A stretch of DNA of 64,000 nucleotides from Eutypa lata. Taxonomy: Eukaryota > Ascomycota > Sordariomycetes > Xylariales > Diatrypaceae. Location: NCBI GenBank assembly GCA_022661535.1, contig JAKULF010000005.1:1612001-1676000 (forward strand), given 5' to 3'. Made by a program: the position numbers and the translations under genes. The stretch's first letter is position 1. Each line of letters starts with the position of its first letter. Under the pieces are notes generated by a model, which was given only the letters and a program-made list of their open reading frames with translations, ran no database searches and was not told where the DNA came from. Positions 57,015 through 64,000 of this stretch are shown piece by piece.

Positions 57015-58489
57015 GGTTACAAGCTTGGTTTCAAGATTCCAAGTTTGGGATACGAAGTAAACTTGATCAACAAGAAGAGGATATCAGGTTTTAGTTGAAG
57101 GTCTGAGGCTGCCTGACAACTCGAACATTCTACATAGTACGTACTAGTTAGGTGACATACATCGTTGGTGGGGTGTCAGGGTGTCTCGGTGTTGCTGCCA
57201 GTTCTGCCCCTCACTCTGTGGCGCATTGTCGACCCACCGAAGCTTACGCCACATCTTATCGATATCTCAAGGTCCAGTACGTACAGAAGACGGAGTTCAT
57301 GGCTGGTATATGCACCCCTTAATTCCGTCTTTCCAAAAGCAATCTGCACAATTCTATAAAGAAAGGGATGCCAGCCATTCAGGTAGTTGATTATGCATCC
57401 CACGCAGTAACACAAAGAGTTGGCGACTTGTTAACTCACATTTTCTTTGATGCCCCATCCGTGCAGAACCACATCTGGTTGAGGCCAAGATGTTGTGTCT
57501 CGTTGCTGAATTTAATAATACGAATTTGAACTTGCCAGGGCTCTGTACTATTCACGTATCATGTATTGCACAATTGCCACTCGTTGAAGGTGTTGTTTAT
57601 AGCGCGGTTGTGTTCAACGAAGCACCATTCCCTATAGTTGATAACAATATTGTTCAGTAAATGTTAGAAGCAACCCGTACGGCGCTTCTGTAGCAGTTGG
57701 CAGATAGGGGCACATGAGTATTTCTTATAAACCAGGAAACAGTACCGAGATCCAACAACTCGACCGGGGTAACATCCCAGGTGTTGTGCTCAACTCTATA
57801 TTAAGTTATTATTTATTTAAAGGCTTAATTCATCAAAAAGAATTTAAGGAAGAAGACTTTCAACATGATAATCCTTTGCTTTATTCCAATCGTACCTCTT
57901 CACATAAAACGAGAACAACAAGGCATAGGTCGACTAACCACCTAATATTCTAACACTTGAGCCCCATAGATTCTATGACACCATTCTCGTTGCTGATTTA
58001 ACGAAGCGTAAACCTAAAGACATTCCCCCAGCTAGAGTAAGAGGACAATATATGCAAAGGAGATAAAGGCAGTAAAAGAATAGGTAATTCAAATTGGCCT
58101 TTGTTCTCATTTCCCACCAGCCCCGTGATAATTGAACGAAACCAGTGGTCTTTGTTGCAATTTTCTTTTCAAGCTGACTGTAGGTACTTGAAGAAGATTT
58201 GAGCAGAATTTGCGTGTTGCTATTGAAACACATACCTAACAAGGTGACAATATGGTATCAAGTCTAGGGTAACCAAAGTTATTAATTGGGACGTACTGGA
58301 TAGATCAAAGATGCGCGAGTCGAGGACCTATCCACATTGACATATTGACAGACGAAGGAAACCACCATTCCCCTTACATACTAGATCTCCAAGCCTGTTC
58401 TATCAGCGGCAGTGCCTTATTATTTGCGATATTTAGGTATATTACATCCAAGAGTTTTCTGCCGGCTAGTTAGTTCAACTTCAAACAAA
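57015..58489. other. Divergent intergenic region between Cdc37 and the kinase gene
   Basis: 1.5 kb between genes read away from each other, so both promoters are here. Small ORFs at 57165-57415, 57714-57953 and 57973-58242 have no motifs. Confidence 0.55.
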
Positions 58490-61077
58490 ATGGCAATGCC
58501 GGGAGGGAGCGGCGGTCCGCCAAAGACCCCTCCAGCAGGGCCAGGCCCTTATGTTCCGGGTACCGTCATGAGCTTTCCACGGGTGCCGCTGCCCTCGTCT
58601 CCAGACGAGGGTGTCCACCTGCAGAAGATGCAGTGGATGAACGTGAAGATGTGGCATTGGCGCAACCGGGCCGAGGCCTTCCCCGGGGCTAAGGCCTACC
58701 CGAACTTCAAGAAGATGCCGATCCCGTGGAGGGACCGGCAGCGGCCGGGGGAAGACGACCCGGCCATCTTCCAGCCCCTCGGCGACCCGGCCTCCTGGAC
58801 GGGTAAGATGGCAAGCATCCTGGCGAGCGACCGGGGCAACCTGGCGGAGGCAGTGGCGCTCGCCCTGCAGAACAACCAGGCGCTCCCGGGGCCCTTGGCC
58901 GACGTCTGGAACCGCTTTCAAGAGGTGAAACAGTTTTTCGACTCGGCTGCCGGCGTTCGCGGTCGGAGCAAAGACGGTCCTCCGCTGCCGGCGCCGAAGG
59001 TCGGAGAAGGCAGCAAGGCGAAGCAGCAGTGGACGTACAAAAAGATTCTCGGGAAGGGAGGGAATGGCTTGGCATTGCATTACCAGGTTAAGGCGGCGCC
59101 AGGTATCGAGTGGGATGTGGCGGTCAAGACCCATCTCAGGGCCTGGACGAGTGATGATTTGCGGTATGAACGAGAGATGATGAAAGTATGTCCTTCTGGT
59201 CTTTGCCTATCTCTCTCGGGTTCTTGGTGGGCCCAGGTTTCTTTCTCGAACTCTCACTCTTTTAATTTGTTTCTGTTTTACTTTTCCCTGTTCCAATATC
59301 TGAACCTTAATAAGCCTTATAGAAAGTTGAAAAGGCGGGGTTTCATGTAATAAGTGATACTAACAGAGTGCGATCTGCTGCAGAAACTTACCAATTCCTC
59401 GCACATAGTCCAAGAACTTCCCCGGTCTCGAATAGGAAAGAAGGCGGAACAGAATATCAAACTAGACTGGAAGAGCGACGACTCGAGTGAGGAATATGAT
59501 ACCAGCGGGGACGAGGATCTTGAAGTAAGTTGCATCTCAAATACCCTTCCCACTGTTGTACTCATTTGTGTCTTGAAACCGTACTCTTCTTAGTACTAAA
59601 GCTATGGTACCGTCGTGGGTTATTAGGCACCAACGCGGCGAAGAAAGGCACGCAAAGACTTGACGGACGCGGAACGGCTCAAGAAGCGGGGACGATGGAA
59701 TTCGAATGCCTTCGTCAATCCTTTCGCTTTAGCCGCCGTCCAGCTTCCTAGCAGAAAAAAGGATTTTCTCGTCCTGGAATTCGTCGAAGGTGGCGACCTT
59801 TATAATCTGATTGCCAAATTACGCGAAGGAGGCGCCAGAATCCCTCAAAGAGTCATGTGGTCATGGTGGCTATGCCGTAGGTATACCCTATCTGGAAATG
59901 AAGGCGAAGAGAATATTGAAACCACAGCTTATAGCATTCGTGCTGACCCTGCGTATTCTTGGATAGTGATCAAAGCATGTATCGCCATGGCCTTCTATCC
60001 CAGAAAGTTCCATCCACTACGAATGAATTCCAATCCTACTGAGGCCAATCTAGCTGGGACTGATCTGGATGAGATAATTCCCGACGCTAAGTATCATTGG
60101 AGAAAGAAGAATATGGTCCACTTTGACCTAGATCCTACAAACGGTACGAACGACATTATTGAAATTCGAGTTAGGGACCAGCTAACAGGTCTCGTGTCGG
60201 TAGTGTTTGTGGCGGGTTTGCAACAGGGGGATACCGACCACTCTTTGGTTCCGAAATTGAAGGTATGAGCTTTATTATAGTTTGTCTGAGGAAGGTGAAG
60301 GTATTGATATTGACACCCGCACAGGTCGCTGATTTCGGTTGGGCGGACGAGGTCAAAGACCAAAAGCGCGAGTACGTTGGAAACAATGAGAACCCCTGGT
60401 AGACATAGGAAAGGAGGCAGGAAGGCTGACCGGAAGTGGGTAGTATGTATTATCTCAAGTATCGACACCGCTCGAAATGGGTCAATTACGCGCCCGTAAG
60501 TACTTAGTTGTGTCTTCTATAGTTGAAGGATAGAAAGAAAGTTTACTAATCGTGATGAAACGACCTTAGGAGCAATTCGGCGCTGAGTGGGATTATCTTC
60601 CGTCTTCCCGCAATGGAGACAATATATGTGACCAGCCTGTGGCCGGAAACTTTGGGTCGCATACGAACATATATTGGATCGGATTGGTAAGTAAAACTAA
60701 CCGAAGCTGATCAATGCTATTGTATCTGTTCATACTTGCCTAACCCCCCCGTCTGTACTTAGGCGATGTTGTCCATCATCACACAGAGGCTTCCGGCGCA
60801 ACCGCCGTTACGAGGACGGATGAGGCCGCAAGACAACGACCCGACTGAGATAGAAACCTACGGGACCCCGCTCTTCCAGAATGAATACGACCATGTGGAC
60901 CCAGAGCTCCGGAAGATGGTCGCGCGCTGTTTGGCACACGATCCCCGGAACCGCCCGGGCCTCGTGGAACTTGAGCAGCACGCGACCTTCAACATCGCCC
61001 GCGTTGCCGCCATCGAGACCGACGACTATGTTAGGCAATGGTATCGGACGGAAGTGATTGGAGCGGCGGCAATTTAA
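58490..61077 (+). CDS. Divergent protein kinase, nine exons (626 aa)
   Basis: Exons 58490-59185, 59384-59524, 59627-59876, 59967-60143, 60204-60262, 60325-60398, 60444-60495, 60570-60686 and 60763-61077 are in frame throughout. Kinase motifs: glycine loop ILGKGGNGLA (about 185), VAVK (about 209), hinge LVLEFVEGGDLY, catalytic loop VHFDLDPTN (H413, with Phe in place of Arg of HRD), DFGWAD (D444) and APEQF (about 482). The APE motif is formed only by splicing exons 7 and 8. The C-lobe has WIGLAMLSII and RCLAHDPRNRP. The N-terminal 180 residues are Pro-rich with no motif. Three consecutive introns after exon 3 include two (59877-59966, 60144-60203) that are multiples of three without stops, so a reading frame crosses them. 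The 45-nt intron 60399-60443 is very short but has CTGAC and TAG. Substrate unknown. Confidence 0.78.
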
Positions 61078-61661
61078 ACTTAAGTTCCATATAAAGAATC
61101 TGAGGAGGGAAACCAATATCTGGCGCTAGAATTGAGGTCAAGATTCTTATCCATTAAGGCTCAAAATTTATTATAGTTAAATATTTTGATTACCAGGGTT
61201 GGGCCGAGTTGTTCTACCATCATTACACATCATCTGTACCATGGTGGTATTAAATTAATTCAGCGAGTCGAGCGCCAATGCCCGTTCATTGCATGTAGTT
61301 CAGCTCTACCGAAGAGTACCAGGGCATGAGTCTTGGAGGGCAGAATTTACGCCTCATTGCTTTACACTTTATACAATATCCCAATTCAGAAAGAGTGATA
61401 GTATACGAAAGGAGTATGATTAAAATACGGTACATTGCGTAAATTATATAGAAACTTTGACATAGTATAACGACCTGGGTAGATTTAGTTTAATAAAACT
61501 TGCAAATATAACTCCACCCTCTTTGTTCATGTTATATCGTTTATACCGCCGCAGGCAACCCAGGACCTAGGTTCCATCACCGATGTCACACGAATCTGTG
61601 ATCGTGAGCTCCAGTTTCCGATCTTCTCACTCGAGGCTACCAATATTCGTCCCCGGTCTAG
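61078..61661. other. Intergenic between convergent genes
   Basis: 3' regions of the kinase and the right-end gene. Contains an ACCTAGGT at 61565-61572. Confidence 0.6.
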
Positions 61662-63899
61662 TTATAGGATTAACACAGGAAAGTTTGTCCTCCGACAAAC
61701 ATCAAGGCAACATAGCAAACAAGCAGATTGCCGGAGTACCACAGGAGCGATGTTATCACCGCAGGCCAGTGCGAATAGCCGGAGATCATTGGCCTCATTC
61801 ACTGCAACAACTCCAATGTCCATATAGTTCTTATCTCTCGTTAGCGATGCAGGTTGAACCGGGTTCACGGGCCCGGTGTATTTGCAGAAACGGTCCGGGT
61901 CTGTTAGTTCGCTATCGACCTCGTGGGGGCAGTCCTCCACAAGCACAGCAGCCGCAAGGTTCGCAAGTAGGATAGTCGGAGACACCCTAGCGAAGTCATA
62001 GCGACCGTCCATGCCGGTCAAACCAAGGCCAGCATTCAGGACACCATCACCCACCTTCAAACGCCACTTCAACTTCAGCTGCGGAAATAGATTGCACGGT
62101 CCCTTGACTGGATTTGGCTGGATGTCATCCATCGGATTCACCATGATCGTTGACTCATCGGAGCTTTTGACTAGGTTATATGTCTCGTTTTTGTAGCGAA
62201 TATTCCCATGCAGCCAGGATAGCGCTAGATAGCCGTGCTTGTTGACGATATTGGTGTCATAGATTGCTGGCCAGACAACTTGTCCACTACCGCCGGACAT
62301 AATCCAATTCAGATCCTTGACATGGTAAAAAACGTCATGGCCTACCAGTGCCAACGACCAGCTGAGTAATTGTGGAAAATTACAATACGCCGCTTTTCCC
62401 GTCATGATGATCTGTTCGATTGCGCATTTCAGGGGGTGCCTGGAATCTGAATGCTGTTGTATGGGAATTCGGATGCGTAGATCGTCAGGGCAATAGAATA
62501 GTGACAACGCGAGTATGTCGGCAATAACGATAGACAATCTGCTGAAAAATAGTTTGCGCTCGCAACGCTTGAACATGTTTCCTCCCGAAAAATCCGCATT
62601 CCTAGTTCCCATAGCAGCGCAGGCTAGGCAACCGCATTGGTTGCCTAGATCCTTGAGGAATGTGGTGGTTACTGGTAGATTTGTGATCAGCAATCCCTGT
62701 TCCAGTGGATGTAGCTTTGTGACCTTTCCATCTGTAAGGAGAGCGGCCATCTCAGCAACGGCTGAGAAGCTTGGAAAAGGGTATACCCGAAGATCCAGCA
62801 TGTTTTCGTCGATCTGAGGACGCTCTGATTGGCCTTCAACAAATGGCCATTGATCCAACGATATTTTGTTGTCGAATTGCCTGTAATTGGAAAAGCGCAC
62901 GCACCTCAGGACTTGGTCGATTGCAGAAGGTAGAATTTCCTCGAGCACCTGAATCTTCCTATCCATCTCGTTGGTCCGGAGAAGCCATTTCCCGTACTCT
63001 TTTATTTGCGTGAGGCCTGCCCAGGGCCCTTGAATACCACTGTTAATGAGTAGTTTGGGTCCTTCGATTTCGTCGTAGACTGCAACTTCAAATCCAACCG
63101 GCGAATCAGTGTTGATGCCTGTGCATGTTGTGATTATAACTTGGGATTGGGGCTCGGACACCAGATTTCGGCCATTGTCCACGTATATGGAAGGCCGAGT
63201 GCCCAAGCACCACTCAGTAAAGGCTGCTACCCACGGGGTGCAGGCGGTTGTTTGGATAGAAACTTTGGTGACAGTCGGCTTCCCGACACGCTGAAGCGAC
63301 CGGAATGCGCTCACTAGCTGTTCAAGCCCATCCACAGTAGGATACCAACTAGTATTCTGTAAGGGTGAGGGTAAGTCTCCCAGGAGTAAGCCAATATCCT
63401 GTAATCTTCGCTGCCAGTCCAGAGCAAAGTCCAAAAAGCCTACGCGGTGGCATCGCGGCTCTATACTGGCAAGTAGCTGCTTCACTTGGCTATTCTTGGG
63501 CAAAAGCCTACGATCGCTGGCCGAGTTCTTTATCATTAGGCCGATTCGCTCCGCGCTTTCGAACAAGCCCATAGTAGATAACAACGCGGTGGCAAGGCCA
63601 AGAAACTGAATACCGGCCTGGGTCTTACCTAACTGCGAGGCGCAGTCGTCGGGAGAATATCCCACAAGGGCCTGGATGAAACCAACCACAGCGTATTGTG
63701 GCGTAGGAAGAAGTCGCTGCTCTATCAGGTTACAGGCATTGCGACTCATGGCCACTGTGGTCCCAAAGTGCTCACAGGCCAGGATTGTAAATAAATCCAC
63801 ATTATCACTTGTCGCCGCAACTATAATGCCACGACTGACGGAAATCAAGTTGTCGGAGGTGGAGTCGAGACTCCATTGAGCCTGGACGCATCCAGGCAT
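61662..63899 (-). CDS. Conserved-looking fungal protein of unknown function (745 aa)
   Basis: An intronless ORF from an ATG at 63899. I do not recognise a catalytic domain. It has an N-terminal hydrophobic/Ala-Gly-rich stretch (ALVGYSPDDCASQLGKTQAGIQFLGLATALLSTMGLF), a middle part with FTEWCLGTRPSIYVDNG, and a C-terminal half with two-cysteine CGCLACAAMG, VIADILALSLFYCPDDLRIRI and LANLAAAVLVEDCPHE. Cysteines are many (over 20) but not in a zinc-finger pattern. From memory, similar proteins recur in Sordariomycete genomes as unnamed large ORFs, often near variable loci; this could not be checked here. No signal peptide or clear transmembrane helix is seen. The complete ORF, consistent codon use and length argue for a functional gene. 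It is convergent with the divergent kinase. Confidence 0.7.
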   Translation of the reverse strand: MPGCVQAQWSLDSTSDNLISVSRGIIVAATSDNVDLFTILACEHFGTTVAMSRNACNLIEQRLLPTPQYAVVGFIQALVGYSPDDCASQLGKTQAGIQFLGLATALLSTMGLFESAERIGLMIKNSASDRRLLPKNSQVKQLLASIEPRCHRVGFLDFALDWQRRLQDIGLLLGDLPSPLQNTSWYPTVDGLEQLVSAFRSLQRVGKPTVTKVSIQTTACTPWVAAFTEWCLGTRPSIYVDNGRNLVSEPQSQVIITTCTGINTDSPVGFEVAVYDEIEGPKLLINSGIQGPWAGLTQIKEYGKWLLRTNEMDRKIQVLEEILPSAIDQVLRCVRFSNYRQFDNKISLDQWPFVEGQSERPQIDENMLDLRVYPFPSFSAVAEMAALLTDGKVTKLHPLEQGLLITNLPVTTTFLKDLGNQCGCLACAAMGTRNADFSGGNMFKRCERKLFFSRLSIVIADILALSLFYCPDDLRIRIPIQQHSDSRHPLKCAIEQIIMTGKAAYCNFPQLLSWSLALVGHDVFYHVKDLNWIMSGGSGQVVWPAIYDTNIVNKHGYLALSWLHGNIRYKNETYNLVKSSDESTIMVNPMDDIQPNPVKGPCNLFPQLKLKWRLKVGDGVLNAGLGLTGMDGRYDFARVSPTILLANLAAAVLVEDCPHEVDSELTDPDRFCKYTGPVNPVQPASLTRDKNYMDIGVVAVNEANDLRLFALACGDNIAPVVLRQSACLLCCLDVCRRTNFPVLIL

Positions 63900-64000
63900 T
63901 ATCGGATAGAAGAATACTTAAGGTCAAATCGCATCATTAGAAACCCATTTATCTGTAGCAGGAATAATACTTATATAGATAGCTCTTAGGAGACCGTGGC
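63900..64000. other. Upstream region of the right-end gene
   Basis: About 100 bp of leader and promoter. TATATAAG on the minus strand near 63970-63977 could be its TATA element. Confidence 0.35.

Overview
The window is nuclear DNA of a filamentous ascomycete (Pezizomycotina). Sordariomycetes, possibly Xylariales, is the best guess. The evidence is short GT-AG introns of about 45-130 nt, single-gene transcription units, conserved eukaryotic genes (Cdc37, Paf1, Rer1, haspin, a CCDC47-like protein, mitochondrial enoyl-CoA hydratase), fungal-only families (large-subunit catalase, CorA-like proteins, GPI-anchored PLC-like proteins), and a retroelement destroyed by C-to-T/G-to-A mutation of the RIP type. 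Exon structures were assembled by hand from splice signals and reading frame, so the exact junctions are predictions.

Layout. 1-131: the N-terminus of an FAD monooxygenase running off the left edge. 2126-5244: a five-exon CorA-like membrane protein. 7360-7610: a tiny three-exon metallothionein-like gene that a long-ORF search misses. 11521-14705: a RING / three ZZ-like zinc modules / SH3 protein. 15527-16463: mitochondrial enoyl-CoA hydratase. 17218-17961: Rer1. 18865-20391: Paf1. 21276-26967: a 5.7-kb LTR retrotransposon reduced to almost pure A+T. 29697-30170: a small secreted protein. 30567-30963: a TA-flanked MITE. 33391-35022: an intronless protein of three diverged repeats that resemble DUF6924. 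36655-39239: a seven-exon secreted catalase. 39240-45868: a 6.6-kb gene-free stretch.

From 45869 the window is gene-dense: an alpha/beta hydrolase, a haspin-like kinase and a CCDC47-like protein (head to head), a UPF0045/ECM15-like protein, a GPI-anchored PLC-like phosphodiesterase, Cdc37, a nine-exon divergent protein kinase, and a 745-aa fungal protein of unknown function. 

The genes do not form an obvious pathway or biosynthetic cluster. The window reads as conserved housekeeping genes interspersed with repeat-influenced, gene-poor tracts (about 20-33 kb and 39-46 kb). The less conserved genes (secreted protein, three-repeat protein, catalase) lie between these tracts. The items most worth a second look are the metallothionein gene, the LTR element whose RIP damage fades at its outer edges, the MITE, and the triplicated-domain protein.
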